Positions 1 through 9,331 of a stretch of 64,000 nt of DNA are shown here, piece after piece. The notes under the pieces are model-generated. The model was not told the origin of the DNA. It was given only the letters and a program-made list of their open reading frames with translations, and searched no databases. Source of the DNA: Candidatus Aalborgicola bjergmarkensis (GTDB taxonomy: Bacteria; Pseudomonadota; Gammaproteobacteria; Burkholderiales; Burkholderiaceae_C); NCBI GenBank assembly GCA_016708725.1, contig JADJFE010000002.1, positions 1 to 64,000 of the forward strand, written 5' to 3'. The position numbers were made by a program, and so were the translations under genes. Each line of letters starts with the position of its first letter. Position 1 is the first letter of the stretch.

Positions 1-186
1 TTTTTGCAACAGATGCGGCTCGGAAAATACGTTCTCAAGGTTCGAGCCTACGATCAGGCGGCGCGAAACACACAGCGCATCTTCCAAAGCTGCATTGGCA
101 AATAGCACGGTCGCGTGAGAATCAACCACAGCCACCAGCGTGACGAGCAGGTCAAGGGATTGAAACCGGGAAGATGTTGCGTTCAA
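1..186 (-). CDS. glnL: nitrogen regulation sensor kinase NtrB, N-terminal part (runs off left edge)
   Basis: The minus-strand frame reads as the opening PAS domain of a sensor kinase, with the stretch LVAVVDSHATVLFANAALE followed by a serine/arginine turn typical of NtrB. NtrB phosphorylates NtrC when nitrogen is limiting. The HisKA and ATPase domains lie outside the window. The frame is closed upstream by a stop at 241-243 and has no ATG; TTG at 184-186, five bases after the stop of the upstream gene, is the best start, though no strong ribosome binding site is visible. The identity rests on the PAS sequence plus the glnA - small exported protein - ntrB order that I recall from Comamonadaceae. 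Another PAS kinase is possible. Confidence 0.7.
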   Translation of the reverse strand, partial: MNATSSRFQSLDLLVTLVAVVDSHATVLFANAALEDALCVSRRLIVGSNLENVFSEPHLLQK

Positions 187-191
187 AATGC

Positions 192-702
192 TTATTTCGC
201 TGTATTCCCTGGTGAGGGCGAGGAAGACTGTCCAAGGCGTTCAAGTTCACGCCGGATGCCGGCAATATCGCTCTCATTGCGACTGATGTTAGCCTTGAGT
301 TAGGCAACGCGATCCAGGTACTTTTGGTGGTTGCGAGTCTCGTGTGCCATTTTTCTGGCTCACCATTGTTATATTCTCTGAGCAGTTCGGCTTGCCGCGC
401 TTCAGCTTTTTTAATTCGGACTCCAGGATGTAGCGTGAATCGGCATCCCTGAACGCTGCTCCGATGGGTCCACGCGCACCCGGCTGGGCAGAGGACGCAG
501 TGCGCGCAGGGGGACGAAAGGCAGGCACCACCGTGACGTTGCCGCCAGAAACAAGTTTGCAATCCTTGGCCTGAGCTTCTGAAACCGTATTGGTGTACTC
601 GTTACCACAGCGGTAAATGCGCCCTGCGCCCAACTGCTGTTGGTCGCCAGGAAAGTAACAATCAAAGGTATCACAAAGACAATTTTCAGGACAAATTTTC
701 AT
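192..702 (-). pseudogene. small exported protein between glnA and ntrB, frame broken by several 1-base indels
   Basis: Reassembling three minus-strand frames gives one coherent protein of about 170 residues: a signal peptide (hydrophobic IVFVIPLIVTFLA ending at SSWAQ), a motif IYRCGNEYTN, a low-complexity proline/alanine stretch, then a charged helix (AEARQAELLREYNNGEPEK ... ESDIAGIRREL). The breaks fall in homopolymers: one extra A just after ATG 700-702, one missing G near 628, one missing A near 375, one missing A near 350. A TAA also interrupts the frame near 301. Function unknown; the first part recalls short DUF4124-like periplasmic proteins. It ends 5 bases before ntrB. Indels this dense in short runs look like sequence error rather than real decay. 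Confidence 0.6.
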
Positions 703-763
703 ACTGTTTTCAGGCATCCATGCACGAGAGTCCGCAAGTATGCGTCAAAACGCGCGAGAAATG

Positions 764-788
764 AAAAAGACGGCCGGAGCCGTCTTTC
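764..788 (-). terminator. rho-independent terminator downstream of glnA
   Basis: A 9-bp perfect stem AAAGACGGC/GCCGTCTTT (766-774 and 779-787) closes a CGGA loop. On the minus strand it is followed by five T, 45 bases after the glnA stop. It would separate glnA from the exported-protein/ntrB pair, or attenuate read-through into it. Confidence 0.85.
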
Positions 789-832
789 AGCGTGGCACGC
801 CAATGCCAAGTCTGCGCGCTGAACCAATGGCA

Positions 833-2249
833 TCAAAGCGAATAGTACATGTCGAACCTCAATCGGGTGCGTGGCCATGCGCAAACGCGTGACTTCAGCC
901 ATCTTGAGCTCGACGTACGCATCCAGCATGGTGTCGGTAAAGACACCGCCCTTGGTCAAGAAGAAGGCGCGGTCGGCATTGAGGCAATCCAGGGCCTGAT
1001 CCAGGCTGTGGCAAACCGTGGGAATCAACGCGTTTTCTTCTGGTGGCAAATGGTACAGATCCTTGGTGGCAGCTTCGCCTGGATGGATCTTGTTTTCCAC
1101 CCCATCCAGACCAGCCATCATCAGCGCGGCAAAGCCCAGGTAGGGATTCATCAGAGGATCGGGGAAACGTGCTTCAATGCGACGGCCCTTGGGGTTGGCA
1201 ACAAACGGAATGCGAATCGAAGCCGAACGGTTTTTGGCCGAGTAGGCCAATTTGACCGGCGCTTCAAAGCCTGGAACCAGACGCTTGTAACTGTTGGTGC
1301 CAGGGTTGGTAATGGCATTCAAGGCGCGGGCATGCTTGATGATGCCACCGATGTAGTACAGGGCAAAGTCGGAAAGACCGGCATAACCGTCACCGGCAAA
1401 GAGATTCTTGCCATCCTTCCAGATCGACTGGTGCGTGCATGCCCGAACCATTATCGCCCACGATGGGTTTGGGCATGAATGTGGCAGTTTTTGCTAGGCA
1501 TGGGCCACATTTTGCACTACATATTTGAGAATCTGGGTCCAGTCGGCACGCTGCACCAGGGTGCTGAACCTGGTGCCAATTTCATTCTGGCCAGCGCCGG
1601 CAACTTCGTGGTGGAATACTTCGACCGGAATACCCAGGGATTCGAGGATCAGCGTCATTTCGGCGCGCATATCCTGGGTGCTGTCAACCGGCGGCACGGG
1701 GAAGTAACCGCCCTTGACGGAAGGACGATGGCCCTTGTTGCCACCTTCCATCTTCTTGCCGGAATTCCAGGGCGCTTCCAACTCATCAATCTTGAAGAAG
1801 GTGCCCGACATATCGGTATTCCAGCGTACATCGTCAAAGATGAAGAATTCTGGCTCGGGGCCGAAAAATGCCGCATCACCAATGCCCGATGCCTTGAGGT
1901 AGGACTCGGCGCGCTTGGCAATGGAGCGGGGATCCCGGTCACAAGCCTTGCCGTCGCTGGGTTCAACCACGTCGCAGCTCATGAACAACGTGGTTTCCTC
2001 AAAAAACGGATCAATGTTGGCTGTGTTGGGGTCAGGCATCAGCTGCATGTCAGAGGCCTCAATGCCCTTCCAACCTGCCACGGACGAACCGTCAAACGCA
2101 TGGCCCGATGTGAATTTATCCTCGTCAAAATGCGACACAGGCACGGTGACATGCTGCTCTTTGCCACGGGTGTCGGTGAAACGGAAGTCCACAAACTTGA
2201 CTTCGTTGTCCTTCACCATCTTCATCACGTCAGCAACGGTCTTGGCCAT
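833..2249 (-). pseudogene. glnA: glutamine synthetase, type I (reading frame interrupted)
   Basis: Glutamine synthetase makes glutamine from glutamate, ammonia and ATP in the cytosol. Residues 1-251 are intact (MAKTVADVMKM start at 2249; active-site region HHEVAGAGQNEIGT). The frame then meets TAG near 1491, where TACGGC has become TAGC and nearby bases are also altered, and resumes in frame near 1440 with HQSIWKDGKNLF. It continues through SAKNRSASIRIP and KDLYHLPPEE, whose Tyr is the adenylylation site in the enterobacterial type. One extra G near 858 shifts the last few codons; without it the protein ends FDMYYSL at TGA 833-835. The corrected length, about 472 residues, is normal. The gene is almost certainly intact in the cell. 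A sigma-54-like promoter precedes it. Confidence 0.93.
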
Positions 2250-2303
2250 CAAATACTCCTATTTCAAAAACATGCACAGTTGAGAAATTTTGCCGAGTTT
2301 GCA

Positions 2304-2320
2304 AGCAGTTTTTGTGCCAG
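2304..2320 (-). promoter_or_regulatory. candidate sigma-54 promoter of glnA
   Basis: On the minus strand CTGGCAC-N5-CTGCT matches the -24/-12 consensus YTGGCAC-N5-TTGCW with one mismatch and correct spacing. It lies about 55 bases upstream of the glnA ATG, as expected for an NtrC-activated glnA promoter. Inference from sequence only. Confidence 0.6.
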
Positions 2321-2426
2321 TGCTGCAAGCAGTATCAACAAAGCCCGCTATTTTGCCTTGAGAATCCGCACTTTTCGAAGGTATGCCAACAAAAGATAGA
2401 CAAAGCAAAGTCTTGCATGCAATGGA

Positions 2427-2505
2427 TGCACCAATTACAGTCAATACAGTCAACTGCATCACGCACAAAAAAGGTGCGGCACGGCTTATGCTTCAATTTG
2501 GTGCA
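2427..2505 (-). promoter_or_regulatory. two NtrC-like half sites upstream of glnA
   Basis: TGCACCA at 2427-2433 and TGGTGCA at 2499-2505 each match one arm of the NtrC site TGCACC-N5-GGTGCA; the second arm of each is poor. They lie about 110-200 bases upstream of the candidate -24/-12 element, a normal enhancer distance. The pair is suggestive rather than firm. Confidence 0.4.
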
Positions 2506-2510
2506 ATTTC

Positions 2511-3266
2511 TCAGGAGCAAAGGGTTAACTCGAAGGCCGCATCATCGCTACAGGGGTGCAGGTGGTCATCGGCCTCATGACGCATCAAGCGGATCGAAAC
2601 CATCAAACGGTTGCCACTGATTTCGGGGATCAGATTGACATCGTCTTTCAGTGCCATGCGCAGCAACTGAAAGCTGCGACCCTGCGGCAAGTTTTGCTGA
2701 AACTGCCCGCCAACGGCCATCACCTTCTGGGGAGAGCCTGAATCGCGTAGCAATTTGAGCAGCAGATGAATAGACTCGGCCAATGGGGTCAGCGATGCGA
2801 CCCAGTGTTGCAAATCAGCCTGACGCGAAGACGTATCATGGTGTTGCCAGGCAAAGTAGGCGGGCAAGTCGAAGGCGCATGTTCCTCCGGGAATACTGAC
2901 CCGACTGCGAATACTCATAAGCCAGTCATTTTCGGTCAAGGTCTGACCAGCCTTGCCAGGCTGGCCATTGAGTGTGGCGAAGCAGTTTTCTAGCCGTGCG
3001 ACGATCTTGTCCAGCACCGATTCAGCAATTGCCGGATTGCCTCGGTAGGAGTTGAGGGTCTGTTTTTGTTTGTCCAGGTCTTTGAGCACATCCGACTTCA
3101 GATCCGCACGCGCCCCCACATCCATTACCTCAAAAATAGTGGCAATGGCAAAGTGGTGGTCCAAAGGGGTAGAGCGAAACATCAGCTCAGATAGCCGCAG
3201 AAACAGGTGTTCGAGACGCAAATAGGTGCGAATGCGCTCGTTGAAGGGGTATTCGTATAGGATCAC
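2511..3266 (-). CDS. zapD: cell division protein ZapD
   Basis: ZapD (DUF1342) binds the C-terminal tail of FtsZ and bundles filaments at the division septum. The 251-residue product has the family opening ILYEYPFNERIRTYLRLEHL, in which the arginine-rich helix recognises FtsZ, and the usual C-terminus AAFELTLCS. The length matches the family. The gene follows coaE by 25 bases on the same strand, the conserved coaE-zapD order of Gram-negatives. The ATG at 3266 is the only sensible start because the family motif begins there. Confidence 0.95.
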   Translation of the reverse strand: MILYEYPFNERIRTYLRLEHLFLRLSELMFRSTPLDHHFAIATIFEVMDVGARADLKSDVLKDLDKQKQTLNSYRGNPAIAESVLDKIVARLENCFATLNGQPGKAGQTLTENDWLMSIRSRVSIPGGTCAFDLPAYFAWQHHDTSSRQADLQHWVASLTPLAESIHLLLKLLRDSGSPQKVMAVGGQFQQNLPQGRSFQLLRMALKDDVNLIPEISGNRLMVSIRLMRHEADDHLHPCSDDAAFELTLCS

Positions 3267-3291
3267 GCTGAAAAATTATCCGTTTACCGAA

Positions 3292-3912
3292 TCATAGCCC
3301 GAACTCGGTGCCAATTTCTTGCATCCGCTGTGCTAAATCTTCAATGGAAATGCCATCATTGAATACTATCAGGTCCGCAGCAGCCAAACGCCGGGGGCGT
3401 GAAGCCTGTGTTGCCATGATTTTTTGCACATCTGCCGCTGCCATGCCACTGCGAGCAGTGACACGCGCAATCTGGGTCTCTTCCTCACAATCAATGACCA
3501 AAATACGGTCCAGCATCTGGCGCCAGCGCCCCGACTCTACCAGCAACGGGATATCAAACACCATGCATCGCACCTTAGCCGCTTGTGCCTGTTGTTCCTG
3601 CTGTGCAATGGCTTGCCCTACCAATGGATGCACAATGGCCTCCAACCGGGCCTTGGCTGCGGGTTCGGAGAAAATGAGGCGACGCATTTTTTCCCGATCA
3701 AGTGCACGGTTCGCAGTCAACACGCCGTCTCCGAATGCAGACTGAATCGGGTGGATTGCGATCCCGCCAGAGGCGGTTATTGCGCGCGAGATAGCATCCG
3801 CATCAATCACCACAGCCCCTAGACGTGCCAGCATCCCGGCAGCGGTACTTTTACCGCTGCCAATGCCACCGGTCAGGCCCAGGCGGTGCGCATGAAAAGT
3901 ATCCGTTTGCAT
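3292..3912 (-). CDS. coaE: dephospho-CoA kinase
   Basis: CoaE phosphorylates the 3' hydroxyl of dephospho-CoA with ATP, the last step of CoA synthesis. The P-loop GLTGGIGSGKS is near the N-terminus, followed by VIDADAISR (substrate-binding Asp) and the C-terminal IVFNDG. I chose ATG 3912 (MQTDTFHAHRLGLTGG), giving 206 residues, the usual size; an in-frame ATG at 3951 would overlap relA by 32 bases and add a non-conserved tail. It starts 7 bases after the relA stop and precedes zapD, so it probably belongs to the same transcript. The pilD gene often found before coaE in betaproteobacteria is replaced here by relA. Confidence 0.94.
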   Translation of the reverse strand: MQTDTFHAHRLGLTGGIGSGKSTAAGMLARLGAVVIDADAISRAITASGGIAIHPIQSAFGDGVLTANRALDREKMRRLIFSEPAAKARLEAIVHPLVGQAIAQQEQQAQAAKVRCMVFDIPLLVESGRWRQMLDRILVIDCEEETQIARVTARSGMAAADVQKIMATQASRPRRLAAADLIVFNDGISIEDLAQRMQEIGTEFGL

Positions 3913-3919
3913 CGGTTTT

Positions 3920-6164
3920 TTAGCGCCTGCGTGCCATGCGTACACCGGCAAGTTCAGCCAAAGTACCTAATACCTTGTTCAGACGTGCAGCATCACCGAC
4001 CTCAACCGTAAAAGTCATCCAGGCAGTGCCGCGTACCGACTGCGTTTGAACCCCGATCACATTCATCTTTTCCTTGGTGAATACCTCGGAAATGTCGCGC
4101 AGCAAGCCCTGCCTGTCATTGGCCTCCACCGCAACATCCACCGGATACACGCAGCCTGTTGCAACGCTGGCGCTACCCCACTGCACCTCGATCAGGCGGT
4201 CGGCGCCAAGCGCCACCATATTGCGCAGGTTGGAGCAATCCGCCCGATGCACGCTCACACCGCGACCGCGCGTGACAAAACCACAAATAACATCGGGAGG
4301 TACCGGTTTGCAGCAACGTGCCAATTGCGTCATCAATGAATCCACACCCACCACCAACACACCACCTTTGGCTGCGTGAGTGGGTGTACTGGGCTTCTTG
4401 AGCAACAAAAGTTCGTCCGCTGGCGCGACCGGTTCTGGGGGACGCAGCACGACCTCAATGTTGCGCAAGGACAATTCATCCTTGCCAACGACTTCAAACA
4501 AGCCGTCAGCGGAATTGAAACCCAATTGCACCGCAAGGTCATCGAGCCGGACAGCAGTTTTACCCAGACGTTGCAAAAGCTTTTCGACCGCCTCACGGCC
4601 TTTGGCAACGGTTTCTCCCAAGGCCTGGGCATTAAACCAGGCACGCACCTTGGCACGTGCACGGTGGCTGACCAGAAAACCCAGATCCGGGTTGAGCCAG
4701 TCACGCGAGGGGCCACCTTCCTTGGCGGTTGTTATCTCAACGGTCTGCCCATTCTTGAGCGGGGTGCTGAGAGTCGCCATAATGCCGTCTACCCGGGCGC
4801 CACGGCAACGGTGACCAAGATCGGTGTGCACACTGTACGCAAAATCTATGGGTGTTGCTCCCTGGGGCAATTCCACAATGGCGGCATCCGGAGTCAACAC
4901 ATAAATGTTGTCTTCGAAGAACCCGGCACCCAAAGTCTGGGATTGTGCGTCCGATAAATCGCGCTTCCAGGCCAACAACTGGCGCAACACGGCAATCTTG
5001 GCATCGTAAGTTCCGCTGGCCGAGACACCTGCGTACCCCTTGACGCCAGCTTCCTTATACGCCCAGTGCGCGGCAATGCCGTTTTCGGCGTGTTCGTGCA
5101 TTTCCTGCGTGCGCAGTTGCACTTCGATGGGTTTTCCCGATTCGTCGCGCACCACCGTGTGCAACGATTGGTAGCCATTGGTCTTGGGTCTGGCAATGTA
5201 GTCATCAAACTCGGCGGTGATCGGCACAAAATGGCTGTGCACCCAGCTCAATGCGGCATAACAGTCCGGAACGCTGGGCACCACGATGCGCAGTGCCTGT
5301 ATGTCATAGACCTGCGCAAATCCAAGCGATTTGCCGCGCATTTTCTTGACGATGCTGTAGATGTGCTTGGGGCGGCCCTGTACGGTGGCCGCAATACCCT
5401 GGTGCGCCAGGTCCTCGGCCAGCTGATGACGCAAGGCTTCGACTTGCGTTTCACGCTCGACACGCTTTTCATCCAGCAAACGCGCAATCTGATGGTACGT
5501 TTGCGGCTCCAGAAAGCGAAAAGAGAGGTCTTCCAGTTCCCACTTGATTTCCCAAATCCCTAAGCGATTAGCCAAGGGGGCAAAGACGTGCAGGGCTTCG
5601 CTGGCCAGTCCAGGCGGCGGTGGCTGCCGGGTCGCGGCGTAGTGGCGCAGCGTTTGCAAACGCGAAGCCAGACGCAACATGACAACACGCAGATCGCGTG
5701 AAAATGCCAGCAGCATCTTGCGCACACTCTCGGTTTGCGTAGCAGCCGTTTGCGCCATGGGGGTTGGGTGCGTTGCTGCTACTCTGGCTGGCAGCACGTT
5801 GCGCCAGGCGTGACATGCGTTGCACGCGCATCAATTTGGTGGTTTCCAGCGCCAGATCGGCAAAGTTGTCACCAAAGGCTTTGGCAATCACCTCGTGCGG
5901 CTTGTTCAAATGGTCGCAGGCATATACCAGATAACTGGCTGCCTGCATCGTTTGCGAACCGCCAATGGAGCGCAAAATATCCGCCACCGCGTCGGCGTGG
6001 GCTAATATGTTTTCGCCCGTGTCCAGACAAGCATTCGCCAGCAACGGTTCTGCAAAGGCACGTGCGCGCGCCAGCGCATCGGCTTGTTCGGGCAAGCTAT
6101 GCGCCGTTGCGGCAAGCACAGGTACTTGCGACACGTCCGTATGGTCGGCTGACAGGCTCTTCAT
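3920..6164 (-). pseudogene. relA: GTP pyrophosphokinase RelA (split by a frameshift in a C run)
   Basis: RelA makes (p)ppGpp on starved ribosomes. Two overlapping minus-strand frames, 5568-6164 and 3920-5797, join into one protein of about 747 residues. The first carries the degenerate HD region; the second carries the synthetase with EFDDYIARPKTNGYQS, whose EXDD motif marks the synthesis-only RelA class rather than Rel/SpoT. A TGS domain (IYVLTPDAAIVELPQG), a zinc-finger-like CCKPVPPD stretch and a C-terminal ACT domain follow. The break is at a run of five C near 5757-5764 where four would keep the frame. A sequencing error or a slippery tract are both possible; a real null is less likely since all else is intact. 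Confidence 0.92.
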
Positions 6165-6186
6165 GCTGTGGCAATCGTTCCAGAAA

Positions 6187-7101
6187 TCAGTTCTTCAGCA
6201 AGAAATCCACCACCGCTTGTACCTGGTCAGGCGCAATCAATGTCGGTGCGTGACCAACCCCGGCAAACTCCACCAGACGTGCCCTGGGACCACGCTGCGC
6301 CATCAGCCGTGCGGTTTCAGGCGACAACAAATCGGACTGGGCACCGCGCAGCAGCAAAACCTGCGCGCGAATGGCATCGTACAGACCCCATAACGCAGCG
6401 GCACCTAGTTCTCTTTCGACAAGCTCTGGCGTCATGGCGGCGAACGGCACCGCGATGCCCGGATCGTAATGCAAGGTGATGGTACCCGCAGCGCCCAAAA
6501 CGGGTTTGACCATGTGGCGTGACAACTCCAGCCACTGCTGCGCGGTATGCGGCCCGAAAGTGCTGGAAGTGGTCCACAGGGCGTCCGCAGCCTGCTGCAA
6601 GGACTCGAATTGCGGGATGCGATCCAGGTAGGTTCCAATACGCACGATGGCAGGCCATTCAATCACCGGCCCTACATCATTGAGCACCAAACGGTGGACT
6701 GGCACTGGCAATGGAATTTGGGTTTGCCCGCATACCGTCATGCCAATCAGTCCCCCCATGCTGGTGCCAACCCAATCGACTCTCTGGACACCACTGACTT
6801 GCAAATTTTTCAGCAATTCCAGCATGTCCATCGCATAGTTGGGCACTTGGTAGCCATTGGGGTCTGCCAGCCAGTCACTTTGGCCACGCCCCACCACATC
6901 CGGGCAAATGACCCGAATTTTCGTACCTGGGTGCGAGACCAGGGCCTGTGCCAACACGTCAAAATCACGCCCCTGGCGCGTCAGACCATGCACACACAGT
7001 ACGACGTGAGATGCGCTTTCCGAACCCCAGTCCCAATATGCCATACGGTGACCAGTGCCACCATCAGGACAGGAAACATGGTTCAGCTTGGGTTCGGACA
7101 T
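6187..7101 (-). CDS. alpha/beta hydrolase
   Basis: A 304-residue cytosolic alpha/beta hydrolase. Visible landmarks are the oxyanion strand LCVHGLTRQGRDFD, the nucleophile elbow GTSMGG (Ser about residue 113), and the late histidine in GVGHAPTL. No signal peptide is seen. The substrate cannot be told; close relatives are annotated as generic hydrolases. Its start overlaps the end of the upstream hydrolase by 19 bases and it ends 22 bases before relA, so it sits within the serB-to-zapD run. Confidence 0.88.
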   Translation of the reverse strand: MSEPKLNHVSCPDGGTGHRMAYWDWGSESASHVVLCVHGLTRQGRDFDVLAQALVSHPGTKIRVICPDVVGRGQSDWLADPNGYQVPNYAMDMLELLKNLQVSGVQRVDWVGTSMGGLIGMTVCGQTQIPLPVPVHRLVLNDVGPVIEWPAIVRIGTYLDRIPQFESLQQAADALWTTSSTFGPHTAQQWLELSRHMVKPVLGAAGTITLHYDPGIAVPFAAMTPELVERELGAAALWGLYDAIRAQVLLLRGAQSDLLSPETARLMAQRGPRARLVEFAGVGHAPTLIAPDQVQAVVDFLLKN

Positions 7102-8321
7102 GGCACGCCTGTAGGTAAATAGTTGGAACTAATATCCCTGGGCTGTAGCCACTGCAGCAGGGCAGCGCCGACTTTCTGGCTATCGAGCAGGTCCAGATGA
7201 TGCACACCATAGACCGTCTTGCGGTGTTCTGGCGAAAATCCCACGCACCTGGCCGGGTCTTTGTGCTGCCCCAGCGCGCTTTGTAATAGGACAACCCCAT
7301 CGCCCAGAATCTTGCCATCGGGATCACTTGCGTCCGGGGCAATGGCACCGCCAATGGCATAACACGCAACCTGGTCTGGCAGGGGTACGATGCGGCGTGG
7401 GTCCGGTTGCACGGCGAAGCGGTCTTTTCCCTGCCAATCTTCATCCAGCAGATTGCCGTAGCCCAGATCGGTAGCGCCTTCACTGCGAAATTTTGCCAGC
7501 TCGGCATAGACTGCGGTGTAGGGATGCACGCCCAGTATTTCGCCCAGCCAGTTGTTGGCCCGCTCCAGGTGGGAGCCATGGTGCGGGGTGCCAATTGTGA
7601 CCAGTGTGCGCAGGCGGCGTGGCCATTCGTGTCCGGCCTGTTGCGCGTAATGGCAGGCGCTGCGCACCACCAGGCCGCCCATGCTGTACCCCAGCAGAAC
7701 CAACTCCTGTACGGGTGTGGGCCACTGGGCGAGCAGTGTTTCGAGCAGATCGGAAAAATTGCGTCCGTTGTCCGAAATATGCAAGCCCGAGCAATACCGC
7801 AGATACACATCCGTGTAGCCATGCCGTGCGGCAATGGCTGCACCGTGGTTGTGCCCATTGCGCAGCCACTGCACATCGCTCATGCAATGGCCGTGTACCA
7901 GAACGACCAGACGGGTGCTGGCCTGGGGAATTGCCGTGGCCAGGGCTGTGCGCGTCAGCGTCAAAGGCTTTCCCGCGCGTCGCAGATGCATAGGCAAAAA
8001 TAGCGGGTTATCACTGGCACGCAAACGATCACCCAGCAGCCCGTTGAGGACGGAAAGCACGGCCTCACGTTCGGCGGATGATCCGACCGTCTCCAGGCGC
8101 TGCGGCAACTGCGCCAGAACCGTATCCACGCCCTCCCCCACCGTGCGGGTGATGCTGCGGATCGTGTCGTAGATCAGATCAACCGGAGCGGGTGCAAGCA
8201 TATTTTTATGCACGCGCTCCAACGCATCGGTCATGCCAACGGTGGTATCAACCAGCAGCTTTCCCAGTCCCCGCGCATCCGATAGGCTGGGCATGTTGGA
8301 CATGTTGGGCAGGTTGATCAT
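7083..8321 (-). CDS. alpha/beta hydrolase / lipase-like protein
   Basis: A 412-residue protein with an N-terminal helical part, then a lipase-like fold: LVVLVHGHCMSD (oxyanion hole), LLGYSMGGLVVRSA (Ser nucleophile), IGTPHHGSHLER, and a C-terminal VHHLDLL histidine. The GTPHHGS stretch resembles PGAP1/triacylglycerol-lipase relatives, so an esterase acting on a lipid-like substrate is reasonable but unproven. I chose ATG 8321 (MINLPNMSNMPS), whose ATGA overlaps the serB stop and implies translational coupling; a longer frame to 8417 would lie inside serB. No clear signal peptide. Confidence 0.85.
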   Translation of the reverse strand: MINLPNMSNMPSLSDARGLGKLLVDTTVGMTDALERVHKNMLAPAPVDLIYDTIRSITRTVGEGVDTVLAQLPQRLETVGSSAEREAVLSVLNGLLGDRLRASDNPLFLPMHLRRAGKPLTLTRTALATAIPQASTRLVVLVHGHCMSDVQWLRNGHNHGAAIAARHGYTDVYLRYCSGLHISDNGRNFSDLLETLLAQWPTPVQELVLLGYSMGGLVVRSACHYAQQAGHEWPRRLRTLVTIGTPHHGSHLERANNWLGEILGVHPYTAVYAELAKFRSEGATDLGYGNLLDEDWQGKDRFAVQPDPRRIVPLPDQVACYAIGGAIAPDASDPDGKILGDGVVLLQSALGQHKDPARCVGFSPEHRKTVYGVHHLDLLDSQKVGAALLQWLQPRDISSNYLPTGVPCPNPS

Positions 8322-9064
8322 GTGTGCAACACCTCCAGCAGCCGGTCCAGACCGCCGGTATGGATGGCCACGTGCGCGCGTGCGCGCACCGTTGGTTTGG
8401 CATGGTAGGCAACGCAAAGACCTGCAGCGCCCATCATGGGTAAATCGTTGGCGCCGTCGCCCATGGCAATGGTTTGTGCTGTCGAAATTCCCAGCAAGGA
8501 CGCCACTTCCAGCAGGGTTCGGCGTTTTTCAGCGCCATCGCAAATGTCCCCCCAGGCCTGATCGACCAGCCGCCCGGTCAAGGTGCCACAGTTGGGGCCA
8601 CTGCTTTCCAGTTCCAGCACGTTGGAGCGCACAAAATCGATGCCCAGGCGCGCACGGATGCGGTCGGTAAAGAAGGTAAACCCGCCGGACACCAGCAGTA
8701 TCCTGAGCCCGGCCTTTTTGCAAGCGGTTACCAGCTCCTGTGCCCCCGGATTCAGACGCAAACGCCGGGTGTAGACCTCTTCCATGTGTGCCATGCTTAC
8801 GCCTTTGAGGAGTGCTACACGCTGGCGCAGGCTTTCCTTGTAGTCGGTAATCTCTCCGCGCATGGCGGCCTCGGTAATGGCGGCAACTTCAGCCTTGCGC
8901 CCTGCGGCATCAGCAATTTCATCCACACACTCAATGTTGATGAGTGTCGAATCCATGTCCAGGGCAATCAGCTTGAAATCCGACAATGCCAAGGGTGGCG
9001 TGATACCTTGAATAACCAGGCCCGGAGAAATTTCAGTAGTTTCAGTGGGTTCGGTGGTTTGCAT
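8318..9064 (-). CDS. serB: phosphoserine phosphatase SerB
   Basis: SerB removes phosphate from L-phosphoserine, the last step of serine synthesis. The 248-residue product has the HAD motifs in order: DMDSTLI (nucleophile Asp), LVSGGFTFF (motif II Ser), a Lys in GAEKRRTL, and GDGANDLPM (motif III). It lacks the extra N-terminal ACT domain of longer SerB proteins, as in many betaproteobacteria. It heads the minus-strand run serB-hydrolase-hydrolase-relA-coaE-zapD and lies just downstream of the L33 terminator. Confidence 0.95.
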   Translation of the reverse strand: MQTTEPTETTEISPGLVIQGITPPLALSDFKLIALDMDSTLINIECVDEIADAAGRKAEVAAITEAAMRGEITDYKESLRQRVALLKGVSMAHMEEVYTRRLRLNPGAQELVTACKKAGLRILLVSGGFTFFTDRIRARLGIDFVRSNVLELESSGPNCGTLTGRLVDQAWGDICDGAEKRRTLLEVASLLGISTAQTIAMGDGANDLPMMGAAGLCVAYHAKPTVRARAHVAIHTGGLDRLLEVLHT

Positions 9065-9073
9065 GGGATATAA

Positions 9074-9098
9074 AAAAACCCGAGCCAGTCGGGTTTTT
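9074..9098 (-). terminator. terminator of the rpmB-rpmG transcript
   Basis: A 10-bp stem AAAAACCCGA/TCGGGTTTTT (9074-9083, 9089-9098) around a GCCAG loop, flanked by A and T tracts. It lies 28 bases after the rpmG stop and just before the serB start, so it ends the ribosomal protein transcript; it could act in both directions. Confidence 0.85.
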
Positions 9099-9125
9099 AT
9101 AGTTCAAGTACATGTGAAGAACGCA

Positions 9126-9296
9126 TTACCGCAGCTTCATTTCCTTGTAGTCCACGTGCTTACGTGCCTTGGGATCAAATTTCTTGATCAGCATCTTCTC
9201 GGGCATGGTTTTCTTGTTTTTGGTCGTGGTGTAGAAATGCCCGGTGCCCGCCGTTGATTCAAGCTTGATTTTTTCGCGTCCGCCTTTGGTTGCCAT
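9126..9296 (-). CDS. rpmG: 50S ribosomal protein L33
   Basis: The 56-residue product starts MATKGGREKIKLESTAGTGH and carries FYTTTKNKK and the C-terminal KARKHVDYKEMKLR, the full pattern of a bacterial L33 of the cysteine-free type (no CxxC pairs), which does not bind zinc. It lies 35 bases downstream of rpmB, the common rpmB-rpmG pair. Confidence 0.96.
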   Translation of the reverse strand: MATKGGREKIKLESTAGTGHFYTTTKNKKTMPEKMLIKKFDPKARKHVDYKEMKLR

Positions 9297-9331
9297 TTTG
9301 AATGTCCTTTTTGTATCTGTTTAGCACTATT

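Noticed and set aside
5740..5800. Programmed ribosomal frameshift in relA
   Set aside because: A C5 run alone is not a known shift signal here, and the same kind of homopolymer error is frequent nearby.
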